The notes: generated by a model not told the origin, from the sequence alone. Shown: positions 11,236 through 25,900, numbered from the stretch's first letter. The stretch is DNA of 64,000 bases from Symsagittifera roscoffensis (GCF_963678635.1 NC_087064.1:54566338-54630337), one strand, 5' to 3'. A program made the numbers and translations.

Positions 11236-11412
11236 TGCAAGAAAGGACGTTTTCTTTCACATGATGTCTAAAGCAGAAGAAGCAACAGCAGCGATCAAAG
11301 AAGTTGGAAGAAAGAAAAACCAAATTTAATTATCGCTTTTTTGGACAAAATGTGTCAATCGATTTTCACAGCAGATGAAAACAACCAAATTTGATCAATT
11401 TAGGTTGAGGAC
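11236..11412 (+). pseudogene. Ceramide kinase pseudogene fragment
   Basis: The sequence matches paralogue 1 around its residues 450-510, in order and on the same strand: a GGACGTTTT block, AAAGCAGAAGAAGC, AAAGAAGTTGGAAG, then TTTTCACAGCAGATGAAA and AACAACCAA. Conceptual reading gives short matches (IKEVGRKK against LKEVGKKD, IFTADENNQ against IFKADESNQ) that lie in different frames and are broken by stops and indels. It resembles paralogue 1 more than paralogue 2. The fragment sits between the two copies of the 1.65-kb direct repeat. Not expected to be functional. Confidence 0.8.
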
Positions 11413-11978
11413 ACTTATCTTATTTTATTATGACTGTCAAATACGCCTAATCTCTAGTTTATTTTTATTCTTATTTTATCAGACAACCCCAAAAAATGAC
11501 ATTTGAAAAACTTTTCAGTTGTGTTTTTTTTAAGACTATCCTTGCTTAGAGTAAATTTTCTTATTGTGATCTCTAGTCGGTCGCGTTGCTTTATTCGCTC
11601 AAAATTGTGCTTAAAATCAAAAATTTTAAAGCATGCCTTTTGATAGAGGTAGAAATGTATGAACATTTTGAATGTTCGAATCACGACTGAAAAGGCCTCA
11701 ATTTAGTTTATCACTCATCCATTTAGATGGTTATTTATGTTAGCTGGAATTTGCGTAGTGTTTATGGAATTTGCGTGGAAAAAAAAAGAAAAAAACTAAA
11801 ACACACCCGAATCTAAAACTCCGGCCCACTTTCATTGGTCGGAACAATAAAATTTGGAAAAAGATCAATCAGGTGCGGATGTAGGCTTTTCTTGTGGGAG
11901 TGCGCATTTGAGAGATAGAGAAACAATACAAGATCTTACGTAAAATAGGTATTTATTAAATCCTCAGACTTCTGTTCA
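11413..11978. other. Intergenic DNA, no supported gene
   Basis: Contains a 76-residue minus-strand ORF (11454-11684) without a recognised domain. Further decayed kinase sequence could precede or follow the fragment at 11.24-11.41 kb but I could not align any. Confidence 0.4.
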
Positions 11979-13640
11979 AACCGCAGAATCCTTAGTACAT
12001 TTTTAATCCTCAGGCTTATATGTTTACCTACAAGATAGGTGATAACTAGTGCATCATCAATGCTTAGTAGGATACTTGTTGATTGTTTTTTAATATAATT
12101 TGTTTCCACTAGATATCCATTTATATCCTTATGGAAAACAACATTAAACGACTTCTTCCAGATTTTTGATATCAAATTGGGAGCTGAATAGCAGATTTTC
12201 AATTTTTCGTTAATCTTTCAGCTATCAAAACAACGTCAAGTTTTGAAAACTTTACTTGAAAGACCTACAAATTTCCAGAAAGCAGAATTGTAAAAATTGA
12301 TTGACGATCAGAGATCTTGTTAACCATTCCCCTTGATTGCTTAACTGTTCGATTCTTCCGTTTGAGACGAAATTTTCTTTACAAGTACCATAAAGATGAA
12401 GTAGTTAACGAAATCCGAAGATAAATAATTGACTATTTTCAACAAACTTTTTTACTCAAATATTTTTTGTTAGTTCAAACATTTCCATTCCAAAATTATT
12501 AACTCCTTTTAAAAATTCTTTTTTGGCTTCAAAAACAAAATCATTGAGCCTCCTCACTAACAATGATACTCGAGCAAAATAGTTTGAAATTAACTTGTGT
12601 GGTATTTTCTGGCCACGAGACAAATAAGTTGCAGCTTTCCATTTAACTGAACAAATGCAGGAGTGGTTTACCCGCTAAAAACCTCTGGAAAACAAAATTG
12701 AATAATATCGTGAGATTGATAAAACACTTTATGAATATATGCTTCAAAACGTGAAAGTCTTTCATTGCAACGCCATGAGTCAAGAGAAAAAAAACTCGTT
12801 ACTCAGAATGAGCTTTTCTCAAAAACAGCCGAAACCTTTTCATTTGTTTCAACTTCGTCCAAATCACCATGATTAATTATTAGGGAACATATTAAACAAG
12901 ACTGCGTGAAGCCCTGCAAGTGTCCTATTGCTTTTTAAGGTCTATGAAGCAGTAATAAAATGAAACAATTAAATGTAATAAGACCGCTCGTTTCAGGGCA
13001 AAGCCCTGAATATTCCTACTTTTTTTAAAGGTCTACGGAGCAGTTATAACATGAAAACATTTAATGTAACAAGATCGCTCGTATCCATGCCAAGCTCTGG
13101 ATGTTCCGATTGCCTTTTAAGGTCTATCGAGCAGTAATAACATGAAACAATTAAATTTAACAAAACCACTCGCACCAGGTTGAAGCCCCGATTGTTCTGA
13201 CTGTCTTTTGATAATCAGACTCCTTTTCAGGAAGAAAAGTAATTTTGTTGCAGCTCAAACCGCAATTTAAAGCGCTTCAATATGATCAATCATTCCACCG
13301 CCCGAAACGTTTTTTGAGTTATTTGATTTTACTGGAAAAAACTCGACTCTTTTATGAGGAAGGAGAATTTACAAGCTTAACTGGTACTAGCTTTGTGTAA
13401 TGCAGAAGAAGTGATTTTTTTGTGTTGAAGAATTTTGATTTTGTGAAGGCTTTTATTCAGTTTTAATCCATTTGATACAAAAGCTCATTCCGGTTTGACC
13501 GAATTTTGCTACCTAACGTTTTTTATACCAAAATTTTAGAAAATTCGGAGCTAGAAATGTTACAGTAAAAAAAATCCTCGAGAAAACAAATTGAAAGACA
13601 AAATTTATTCCTTCATTTTTTTTTGTTCCAATTTTTTGAA
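11979..13640 (+). repeat. Large direct repeat, copy 2
   Basis: Partner of 9187-10830, starting at the same AACCGCAGAATCC sequence and running through satellite units (12895-13200) into a spacer-X copy (13208-13640). Its right end is continuous with the regular higher-order array, so copy 1 may be an outlier split off by insertion or rearrangement. Confidence 0.85.
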
Positions 13641-16600
13641 GCCTTGATTGTTCCGACTGCCTTTTAAAGTCAATGAAGCGGTAATAACATCAAACAATTA
13701 AACGTAACAAGACCGCTCGTATCAGATTTTCCGACTGCCTTTTAAGCTCTATGGCGCAGCAATAACATGAAAACATTAAATGTAACAAGATCGCTTGTAT
13801 CAGGGCGAAGCCTTGAATGTTCCGACCGCCTTTTAGGGTCTACAGAGCGGTATTAACACGAAACAATTAAATGTAACTAGACTGCTCGTATCAAGGCGAA
13901 GCCCTGAACGTTCCGACTGCCTTTTATGGTCTATGAAGCAGTAATAACATGAAACAATTAAATGTAACGAGACCTCTCGTACCAGGGCGAAGCCCTAAAT
14001 ATTCCGACTGCCTTTTGAGGTGTATGGAGCAGTAACAACATGAAACAGTTAAATGAAACAGGACGCTCGTATCAAGGCGAAGCCCTGAACAGTCCGACTG
14101 CCTTTTAAGGTCTACGGAGCATTAATAACTTGAAACAACTAAATGTAACAAGACCGCTCGTATCAGGGCGAGGCCCTGGAATGTTCCGACTGCCTTTTGA
14201 GGTCTATCGAGCAGTAAAAACATGAAACAATTAAATTTAACAAAACCACTCGCACCAGGTTGAAGCCCTGAATGTTCTGACTGCCTTTTGATAATCAGAC
14301 TCCTTTTCACGAAAAGAAGTAATTTTGTTGCAGCTCAAACCGCGAAATCAAACATTTGACCGCCCGAAACGTTTTTTGAGGTATTTGATTTCACTGGGAA
14401 AAAGTCGACTCTTTTATGAGGAAGGAGAATTTACAAGCTTAAAAGGTACTAGCTTTGTGTAATGCAGATTAACTGATTTTTTTTTATGTTAAAGAACTTT
14501 GATTTTGTAAAAACTTTTATTCAGTTTTAATCCAATTGATACAAAAGCTCATTTCGGTTCAACCGAATTTTGCTACCTAACGTTTTTTATACAAAAATTC
14601 TAGAAAATTCGGAGCTAGACATGTTACAGTAAAAAAAACCCTCGAGAAAACAAATTGAAAGACAAAATTTATTCCTTAAATTTTTTTGTTCCAATTTTTT
14701 GAAGCCCTGATTGTTCCGACTGCCTTTTAAAGTCAATGAAGTGGTAATAACTTCAAACAATTAAACGTAACAAGACCGCTCGTATCAGGGCGAAGCCCTG
14801 AATGTTCCGACTGCCTTTTAAGCTCTATGTCGCAGCAATAACATGAAAACATTAAATGTATCAAGATCGCTCGTATCAGGGCGAAGCCTTGAATGTTCCG
14901 ACCGCCTTTTAGGGTCTACGGAGCGGTAACAACACGAAACAATTAAATGTAACTAGACCGCTCGTATCAGGGCGAAGCCCTGAACGTTCCGACTGCCTTT
15001 TATGGTCTATGGAGCAGTAATTACATAAAACAATTAAATGTAACGAGACCGCTCGTACCAGTGCGAAGCCCTAAATATTCCCACTGCCTTTAAAGTGTAT
15101 GGAGCAGTAACAACATGAAACAATTAATTGAAACAGGACGCTCGTATCAGGGCGAAGCCCTGAACATTCCGACTGCCTTTTAAGGTCTACGGAGCATTAA
15201 TAACGTGAAACAACTAAATGTAACAAGACCGCTGGTATCAGGGCGAGGCCCTGGAATGTTCCGACTGCCTTTTAAGGTCTATCGATCAGCACAATTAAAT
15301 TTAACAAAACCACTCGCACCAGGTTGAAGCCCCGATTGTTCTGACTGTCTTTTGATAATCAGACTCCTTTTCACGAAGAAAAGTAATTTTGTTGCAGCTC
15401 AAACCGCGATTGAAAGTGCTTCAATATGATCAAACATTCGACCGCCCGAAACGTTTTTTGAGGTATTTGATTTCACTGGAAAAAAACTTGACTCTTTTAT
15501 GAGGAAGGAGAATTTACAATTTAAAAGGTACTAGCTTTGTGTAATGCAGAAGAACTGATTTTTTTTATGTTAAAGAACTTTGATTTTGTAAAAGCTTTTA
15601 TTCAGTTTTAATCCAATTGATACAAAAGCTCATTTCGGTTCAACCGAATTTTGCTACCTAAGGTTTTTTATTCAAAAATTTTAGAAAATTTGGAGCTAGA
15701 CATGTTACAGTAAAAAAAATCCTCGAGAAAACAAATTGAAAGACAAAATTTATTACTTAAATTTTTTGTTCAATTTTTTTGAAGCCCTGATTGTTCCGAC
15801 TGCCTTTTAAAGTCAATGAAGCGGTAATAACTTCAAACAATTAAACGTAACAAGACAGCTCGTATCAGGGCGAAGCCCTGAATGTTCCGACTGCCTTTTA
15901 AGCTCTATGTCGCAGCAATAACATGAAAACATTAAATGTATCAAGATCGCTCGTATCAGGGCGAAGCCTTGAATGTTCCGACCGTCTTTTAGGGTCTACG
16001 GAGCGGTAACAACACGAAACAATTAAATGTAACTAGACCGCTCGTATCAGGGCGAAACCCTGAACGTTCCGACTGCCTTTTATGGTCTATGGAGCAGTAA
16101 TTACATAAAACAATTAAATGTAACGAGACCGCTCGTACCAGGGTGAAGCCCAAAATATTCCCACTGCCTTTAAAGTGCATGGAGCAGTAACAACATGAAA
16201 CAATTAATTGAAACAGGACGCTCGTATCAAGGCGAAGCCCTGGAATGTTCCGACTGCCTTTTAAGGTCTATCGAGCAGTAATTACATGAAACAATTAAAT
16301 TTAACAAAACCACTCGCACCAGGTTGAAGCCCCGATTGTTCTGACTGTCTTTTGATAATCAGACTCCTTTTCACGAAGAAATGTAATTTTGTTGCAGCTC
16401 AAGCCGCGATTGAAAGTGCTTCAATATGATCAACCATTTGAACGTCCGAAACATGTTTCGAGGTATTTGATTTTACTGGAAAAAACTCGACTCTTTTATG
16501 AGGAAGGAGAATTTACAAGCGTAACTGGTACTAGCTTTGTGTAATGCAGAAGAAGTGATTTTTTTGCGTTGAAGAACTTTGATTTTGTGAAGGCTTTTAT

Positions 16601-19600
16601 TCAGTTTTATTCCATTTGATACAAAAGCTCATTCCGGTTTGACCGAATTTTGCTACCTAACGTTTTTTATACCAAAATTTTAGAAAACTCGGAGCTAGAC
16701 ATGTTACAGTATAAAAAATTCTCGAGGAAACGAATTGAAAGACAAAATCCACTCCTTCAATTTTTTCGTTCAAATTTTTTAAAGCCTGATTGTTCCGACT
16801 GCCTTTTAAAGTCAATGAAGCGGCAATAACATCAAACAATTAAACGTAACAAGACCGCTCGTATCAGGGCGAAGCCCTGAATGTTCCGACTGCCTTTCAA
16901 GCTCTATGTCGCAGCAATAACATGAAAACATTAAATGTATCAAGATCGCTCGTAATAGGGCGAAGCCTTGAATGGAATGTTCCGACCGCCTTTTAGGGTC
17001 TACGTAGCGGTAACAACACGAAACAATTAAATGTAACTAGACCGCTCGTATCAGGGCAAAGCCCTGAACGTTCCGACTGTCTTTTATGGTCTATGGAGCA
17101 GTAATTACATAAAACAATTAAATGTAACGAGACCGCTCGTACCAGGGCGAAGCCCAAAATATTCCCACTGCCTTTAAAGTGTATGCAGCAGTAACAACAT
17201 GAAACAATTAATTGAAACAGGACGCTCGTATCAGGGCGAAGCCCTGAACATTCCGACTGCCTTTTAAGGTCTACGGAGCATTAATAACCTGACACAACTA
17301 AATGTAACAAAACCGCTCGTATCAGGGCGAAGCCCTGAACATTCCGACTGCCTTTTAAAGCCTACGGAGCATTAATAACCTGAAACAACTAAATGTAACA
17401 AGACCGCTGGTATCAGGGCGAGGCCCTGGAATGTTCCGACTGCCTTTTAAGGTCTATCGAGCAGTAATAACATGAAACAATTAAATTTAACAAAACCACT
17501 CGCACCAGGATGAAGCCCCGATTGTTCTGACTGTCTTTTGATAATCAGACTCCTTTTCACGAAGAAATGTAATTTTGTTGCAGCTCAAGCCGCGATTGAA
17601 AGTGCTTCAATATGATCAACCATCTGACCGCCCAAAACATGTTTCGAGGTATTTGATTTTACTAGAAAAAACTCGACTCTTTTATGAGGAAGGAGAATTT
17701 ACAAGCTTAACTGGTACTAGCTTTGTGTAATGCAGAATAAGTGATTTTTTTTGCGTTGAAGAACTTTGATTTTGTGAAGGTTTTTATTCAGTTTTATTCC
17801 ATTTGATACAAAAGTCCATTCCGGTTTGACCGAATTTTGCTACCTAACGTTTTTTATACCAAAATTTTAGAAATCTCGGAGCTAGACATGTTACAGTATA
17901 AAAAATTCTCGAGGAAACGAATTGAAAGACAAAATTCATTCCTTCAATTTTTTCGTTCAAATTTTTTGAAGCCTGATTGTTCCGACTGCCTTTTAAAGTC
18001 AATGAAGCGGTATTGACATCAAACAATTAAACGTAACAAGACCGCTCGTATCAGGGCGAAGCGCTGAATGTTCCGACTGCCTTTTAAGCTCTATGGCGCA
18101 GCAATAACATGAAACATTAAATATAACAAGATCGCTCGTATCAGGGCGAAGCCTTGAATGTTCCGACCGCCTTTAGGGTCTACGGAACGGTAATAACACG
18201 AAACAATTAAAGGTAACCATACTGCTCGTATCAGGGCGAAGCCCTGAACGTTACGACTGCCTTTTATGGTCTATGGAGCAGTAATAACATGAAACAATTA
18301 AATGTAACGAGACCGCTCGTACCAGGGCGAAGCCCTAAATATTCCCACTGCCTTTTAAGGTGTATGGAGCAGTAACAACATGAAACAATTAATTGAAACA
18401 GGACAGGACGCTCGTATCAGGGCGAAGCCCTGAACATTCCGACTGCCTTTTAAGGTATACGGAGCATTAATAACCTGAAACAACTAAATGTAACAAGACA
18501 ACTGGTATCAGGGCGAGGCCTAGAATGTTCCGACTGCCTTTTAAGGTCTATCGAGCAGTAATAACATGAAACAATTAAATTTAACAAAACCACTCGCACC
18601 AGGTTGAAGCCCCGATTGTTCTGACTGTCTTTTGATAATCAGACTCCTTTTCACGAAGAAATGTAATGTTGTTGCAGCTCAAGCCGCGATTGAAAGTACT
18701 TCAATATGATCAACCATTTGACCGCCCGAAACATGTTTCGAGGTATTTGATTTTACTGGAAAAAACTCGACTCTTTTATGAGGAAGGAGAATTTACAAGC
18801 TTAACTGGTACTAGCTTTGTGTAATGCAGAAGAAGTGATTTTTTTGTGTTGAAGAATTTTGATTTTGTGAAGGCTTTTATTCAGTTTTAATCCATTTGAT
18901 ACAAAAGCTCATTCCGGTTTGACCGAATTTTGTTATCTAACGTTTTTTATATCAAAATTTTAGAAAACTCGGAGCTAGACATGTTACAGTAAAAAAAATC
19001 CTCGAGAAAACAAATTGAAAGACAAAATTTATTCCTTCAATTTTTTTGTTCAACTTTTTTGAAGCGCTGATTGTTCCGACTGCCTTTTAAAATCAATGAA
19101 GCGGTAATTACACGAAACAATTAAATATAACTAGACCGCTCGTATCAGGGAGAAGCCCTGAACGTTCCGACTGCCTTTTATGGTCTATGGAGCAGTAATA
19201 ACATGAAACAATTAAGTGTAACGAGACCGCTCGTATCAAGGCGAAGCCCTAAATATTCCCACTGCCCTTAAAAGTGTATGGAGCAGTAACAACATGAAAC
19301 AATTAATTGAAACAGGACGCTCGTATCAATGCGAAGCCCTGAACATTCCGACTGCCTTTTAAGGTCTACGGAGCATTAATAACCTGAAACAACTAAATGT
19401 AACAAGACCGCTGGTATCAGGGCGAGGCCCTGGAATGTTCCGACTGCTTTTTAAGGTCTATCGAGCAGCACAATTAAATTTAACAAAACCACTCGCACCA
19501 GGTTGAAGCCCCGATTGTTCTGACTGTTTTTTGATAATCAGACTCCTTTTCACGAAGAAAAGTATTTTTGTTGCAGCTGAAACCGCGATTGAAAATGCTT

Positions 19601-19970
19601 CAATATAATCAACCATTCGACCACCTGAAACGTTTTTTGAGGTATATGATTTTACTGGGAAAAACTGGACTCTTTTATCAGGAAGGAGAATTTACAAGCT
19701 TAACTGGTACTAGCTTTGTGTAATGCAGAAGATGTGAGTTTTTTGTGGTGAAGAACTTTAATTTTGTGAAGGCTTTTATTCAGTTTTAATCCATTTGATA
19801 CAAAAGTTCATTCCGGTTTGACCGATTTTTGCTACCTAACGTTTTTTATACCCCAATTTTAGAAAATTCGGAGCTAGACATGTTACAGTAAAAAAAAATC
19901 CTCGAGAAAACAAATTGAAAGACAAAATTTATTCCTTCAATTTTTTTGTTCAAATTTTTTGAAGCCCTGA
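13208..19970 (+). repeat. Higher-order satellite array: spacer X plus 91-bp units, ~1.1-kb period
   Basis: Seven tandem blocks each start with spacer X at about 13208, 14290, 15355, 16351, 17528, 18629 and 19528. Steps are roughly 1082, 1065, 996, 1177, 1101 and 899 bp. Each block has ~430-450 bp of X followed by 5-8 satellite units of ~91 bp. Unit types appear in a repeated order (for example a unit reading GAAGCCTTGAATGTTCCGAC, then one with CCCTGAACG, then one with CTAAATATTCC). This is the pattern of amplification by unequal exchange of a composite repeat. Confidence 0.9.
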
Positions 19971-22900
19971 TTGTTCCAACTGCCTTTTAAAGTCAATGAA
20001 GCAGTAACAACATCAAACAATTAAACGTAACAAAACCGCTCGTATCAGGGCGAAGCGCTGAATGTTCCGACTGCCTTTTAAGCTCTATGGCGCAGCAATA
20101 ACAGGAAAACATTAAATGTAACAAGATCGCTCGTATCAGGGCGAAGCCTTGAATGTTCCGACCGCCTTTTAGGGTCTACAGAGCGGTAATAACACGAAAC
20201 AAGTATATGTAACTAGACCGCTCGTATCGAGGCGAAGCCCTGAACGTTGCGACTGCCTTTTATGGTCTATGGAGCAGTAATAACATGAAACAATTAAATG
20301 TAACAAGATCGCTCGTATAGGGCGAAGACCTGAGTGTTCCGACTGCCTTTTAAACTCTATGGAACAGTAAAAACATGAAACTTTTAAATGTAACAAGACC
20401 GCATGTACCAGGGCGAAGCCCTGAATGTTCCGACAGCCTTTTAAGGTCTACGGAGCGGTAATAACACGAAACATTTAAATGTAACGAGACCGCTCGTACC
20501 AGAGCGAAGCCCTAATTATTCCGATGCCTTTTAAGGTCTACGGAGCAGTAATAACCTGAAACATTTAAATGTAACAAGATCGCTCGTACGAGGGCAAAAC
20601 CCTGAATGACCGACAGCTTTTTAAGGTCTAAGGAGCAGTAATAACATGAAACAATTAAATGTAACAAGATCGCTCGTATAGGGCGAAGACCTGAATGTTC
20701 CGGTTGCCTTTTAAGGTCTATGGAACAGTAAAAACATGAAACATTTAAATGTAACAAGGCCGCTCGTACCAGGGTACAGCCCTGAATGTTCCGACTCCCT
20801 TTTGAGGTCTATGGAGTGGTAAAAGTATGAAATAATTAAAAGTAAAAAGACCGATCGTACATGGGCGAAGCCCTGAATGTTCCGAATGCCTCTTAAGGTC
20901 TACGGAGCAGTATTAACCTGAAACATTCAAATGTAACAAGATCGCTCGTACGAGGGCGAAGCCCTGAATGACCGACTGCTTTTTAGGGTCTAAGGAGCAG
21001 CAATAACATGAAACAATTAAATGTAACAAGATCGCTCGTATAGGGTGAAGACCTGAATGTTCCGACTGCCTTTTAAGGTCTATGGAGTGGTAAAAGCATG
21101 AAATAAATAAATATAAAAAGACCGCTCGTACCAGGACGAAGCCCTGAATGTTCCGAATGCCTTTTAAGGTCTACCGAGCAGTAATAACTTGAAACATTTA
21201 AATGTAACAAGATCGCTCGTACGAGGGCGAAGCCCTGAATGACCAACTGCTTTTTAAGGTCTAAGGAGCAGTTATAACAGGAAACAATCAAATGTAACAA
21301 GATCGCTCGTATAGGGCGAAGACCTGAATGTTCCGACTGCCTTTTAAGGTCTATGGAACAGTAAAAACATGAAACAATTAAATGTTACAAGACCGCTCGT
21401 ACGAGTGCGAAACCCTGAACATTTCGACTGCCTTTTAGGGTCTATGGAATAGTAATAACCTGAAACAACTAAATAAAACGAGACCGCTCGTATCAGGGCG
21501 AAGCCTTGAATGTTCCGACTGCCTTTTGAGGTCTATCGAGCGGTAAAACATGAAACAATTAAATTTAACAAAACCACTCGCACCAGGTTGAAGCCCCGAT
21601 TTTTCTGAGTGTCTTTTGATAATGAGACTCCTTTTCACGAAGAAAAGTAATTTGATTGCAGCTCAAACAGCGATTGAAAGTGCTTCAATATGATCAACCA
21701 TTCGACCGCCCGAAACGTTTTTTGAGGTATTTGATTGTACTGGAAAAAACTCGACTCTTTTGTAATGTAACAAGACCGCTTGTGTCAGGGCGAAGCCCTG
21801 AAAGTTTCAACTGCCTTTTAAGGTCTATGGCGCAGTAATAACGTGAAAAAATTAAATGTAACAAGACCGCTCGTACGAGGGCGAAGCCCTGAACATTCCG
21901 ACTGCCTTTTAAGGTCTATGGATTAGTAATAACATGAAACAATTAAATGAAAAAAGACTGCTCGTACCAGGGCGAAGCCCTGAATGTACCGACTGTCTTT
22001 TAAGGTCTATGGAGCAGTAAAAAATGAAACATTTAAATGTAACAAGACTGCTCGTACCAGGGCGAAGCCCTGAATATTCCGACAGCCTTTTAAGGTCTAG
22101 GGAGCAATAATAACTTGAAATATTTAAATGTAAAAGTTCGCTCGTACCAGGCGAAGCCCTGAATGTTTCGACTGCCTTTTGAGGTCTACGGAGCAGTAAT
22201 AGCATGAAACAATTAAATGTAACAGGACCACTCTTATTAGGGCAAGGCCCTGAACATTCCGACTACCTTTTAAGGTCTATGGAGCACTAAAACCATGAAA
22301 CAGTTAAATGTAACGAGACCGCTCGTATCAGGGCGAAGCCCTGAATGTTTCGACTGCCTTTTGAGGTCTACGGAGCAGTAATAGCATGAAACAATTAAAT
22401 GTAACAGGACCACTCGTATTAGGGCAAGGCCCTGAACATTCCGACTACCTTTTAAGTTCTATGGCGCAGTAATAACATCAAACAATTAACTGTAACAAGA
22501 CCTCTCGTATCAGGGCGAAGCCCTGAAAGTTTCAACTGCCTTTTAAGGTCTATGGCGCAGCAAAAACATGAAACAATTAAATGTAACAAGACCGCTCGTA
22601 CGAGTGCGAAGCCCTGAACATTTCGACTACCTTTTAAGGTCGATGGAGCAGTAAAACCATGAAACAGTTAAATGTAACGAGACCGCTCGTATCAGGGCGA
22701 AGTCTTGAATGTTCCGACTATCTTTTAAGTTCTATGGCGCAGTGTTAACATCAAACAATTAAATGTAACAAGACCGCTCGTATCAGGGCGAAGCCCTGAA
22801 AATTTTAACTGCCTTTTAAGGTCTATGGCGCAGTAATAACATCAAACAATTATTTGTAACAAGACCTCTCGTATCAGGGCGAAGCCCTGAAAGTTTCAAC

Positions 22901-25900
22901 TGCCTTTTAAGGTCTATGGCGCAGTAATAACATGAAACAATTAAATGTTACAAGACCGCTCGTACGAGTGCGAAACCCTGAACATTTCGACTGCCTTTTA
23001 GGGTCTATGGAATAGTAATAACCTGAAACAACTAAATAAAACGAGACCGCTCGTATCAGGGCGAAGCCTTGAATGTTCCGACTGCCTTTTGAGGTCTATC
23101 GAGCGGTAAAACATGAAACAATTAAATTTAACAAAACCACTCGCACCAGGTTGAAGCCCCGATTTTTCTGAGTGTCTTTTGATAATGAGACTCCTTTTCA
23201 CGAAGAAAAGTAATTTGATTGCAGCTCAAACAGCGATTGAAAGTGCTTCAATATGATCAACCATTCGACCGCCCGAAACGTTTTTTGAGGTATTTGATTG
23301 TACTGGAAAAAACTCGACTCTTTTGTAATGTAACAAGACCGCTTGTGTCAGGGCGAAGCCCTGAAAGTTTCAACTGCCTTTTAAGGTCTATGGCGCAGTA
23401 ATAACGTGAAAAAATTAAATGTAACAAGACCGCTCGTACGAGGGCGAAGCCCTGAACATTCCGACTGCCTTTTAAGGTCTATGGATTAGTAATAACATGA
23501 AACAATTAAATGAAAAAAGACTGCTCGTACCAGGGCGAAGCCCTGAATGTACCGACTGTCTTTTAAGGTCTATGGAGCAGTAAAAAATGAAACAATTAAA
23601 GGTAACAAGACCGCTCGTACGAGGGCAAAACCCTGAATATTTCGACTGCTTTTTAAGGTATAAGGAGCAGTAATAACATGAACTAATTAAATGTAACAAG
23701 ACCGCTCGTATCGGGCGAAGCCCTGAAGGTTCCGACTGCCTTTTAAGGTCTATGGGGCAGTAATAACATGAAACAATTAAAGGTAACAAGACCGCTCGTA
23801 CGAGGGCAAAACCCTGAATATTCCGACTGCTTTTTAAGGTATAAGGAGCAGTAATAACATGAACTAATTAAATGCAACAAGACCGCTCGTATCGGGCGAA
23901 GCCCTGAAGGTTCCGACTGCCTTTTAAGGTCTATGGAGCAGTAATAACATGAACTAATTAAATGTAACAAGACCGCTCGTATCGGGCGAAGCCCTGAAGG
24001 TTCCGACTGCCTTTTAAGGTCTATGGAGCAGTATTAACAGCAAACAATTAAATGTAACCAGACCGATCGTATCAGGGCGAAGCCCTGAAAGTTCCAACTG
24101 CCTTTTAAGGTTTATGGCGCAATAATAACATGAAACAATTAAATTTAACAAGACCGCTCGTATCAGGGCGAAACCGTGAAAGTTCCAACTGCCTTCTAAT
24201 GTCTATGGCGCAGTAATAACATGAAACAATTAAAAATAACAAGATCGCTCGTATAGGGCAAAGACCTGAATGTTCCGACTGCCTTTTAAGGTCTATGGAA
24301 CAGTAAAAACAAGAAACATTTAAATGTAACAAGACCGCTCGTACCAGGGCGAAGCCCTGAATGTTCCGACAGCCTTTTAATGTCTAGGGAGCTGTAGTAC
24401 CTTGAAATGTTTAAATGTAAAAAGACCGCTTGTACAAGAGCGAAGCCCCGAATGTTTCGACTGCCTTTTGAGGTCTACGGAGCAGTAATAGCATGAAACA
24501 ATTGTGTAACAGGACCACTCGTATTAGGGCAAAGCCCTGAATATTCCGACTACCTTTTAAGGTCTATGGCGCAGTAATAACATGAAACAATTAAGTATAA
24601 CAAGATCGCTCGTATAGGGCGAGGACCTGAATGTTCCGACTGCTTTTTAAGGTCTATGGAACAGTAAAAACATGAAACATTTAAATGTAACAAGACCGCT
24701 CGTACCAGGGCGAAGCCCTGAATGTTCCGACAGCCTTTTAAGGTCTACGGAGCGGTAACAACACGAAACAATTAAATGTAACTAGACCACTCGTATCAGG
24801 GCGAAGCCCTGAATGTTCAGACTGCCTTTTAAGGTCTATGGAGCAGTAATAACATAAAACAATTAAAGGTAACAAGACCGCTCGTACGAGGGCAAAGCCC
24901 TGAGTGTTCCGACTGCTTTTTAAGGTCTAAGGAGCAGTAATAACATGAAGCAATTAAATGTAACAAGACCGCTCGTATCAGGGCGAAGCCCCGATTATTC
25001 CGACTGCCGTTTAAGGTCTACGGAGCACTAATAACCTGAATCATCTAAATGTAACAAGACCGCTCGTATCGGGCGAAGCCCTGAATGTTCCGACTGCCTT
25101 TTAAGGTCTATGGAGCAGTAATAACATGAAACAATTAAAGGTAACAAGACCGCTCGTACGAGGGCAAAGCTCTGAGTGTTCCGACTGCTTTTTAAGGTCT
25201 ATGGATTAGTAATAACTTGAAACAATTAAATGAAAAAAGACTGCTCGTACCAGGGCGAAGCCGTGAAAATTCCAACTACCTTTTAAGGTTTATGGCGCAA
25301 TAATAATATGAAACAATTGAATGTAACAAGATCGCTCGTATAGGGCGAGGACCTGAATGTTCCGACTGCCTTTTAAGGTCTATGGAACAGTAAAAACATG
25401 AAACATTTAAATGTAACAAGACCGCTCGTACCAGGGCGAAGCCCTGAATGTTCCGACAGCCTTTTAAGGTCTACGGAGCGGTAACAACACGAAACAATTA
25501 AATGTAACTAGACCGCTCGTATCAGGGCGAAGCCCTGAATGTTCAGACTGCCTTTTAAGGTCTATGGAGCAGTAATAACATGAAACAATTAAAGGTAACA
25601 AGACCGCTCGCACGAGGGCAAAGCCCTGAGTGTTCCGACTACTTTTTAAGGTCTACGGATTAGTAATAACATGAAACAATTAAATGAAAAAAGACTGCTC
25701 GTACCAGGGCGAAGCCCTGAATGTTCAGACTGCCTTTTAAGGTCTATGGAGCAGTAATAACATGAAACAATTAAAGGTAACAACGCTCGTACGAGGGCAA
25801 AGTCATGAGTGTTTCGACTGCTTTTTAAGGTCTAAGGAGCAGTAATAACATGAACCAATTAAATGTAACAAGACCACTCGTATCAGGGCGAAGCCCTGAA

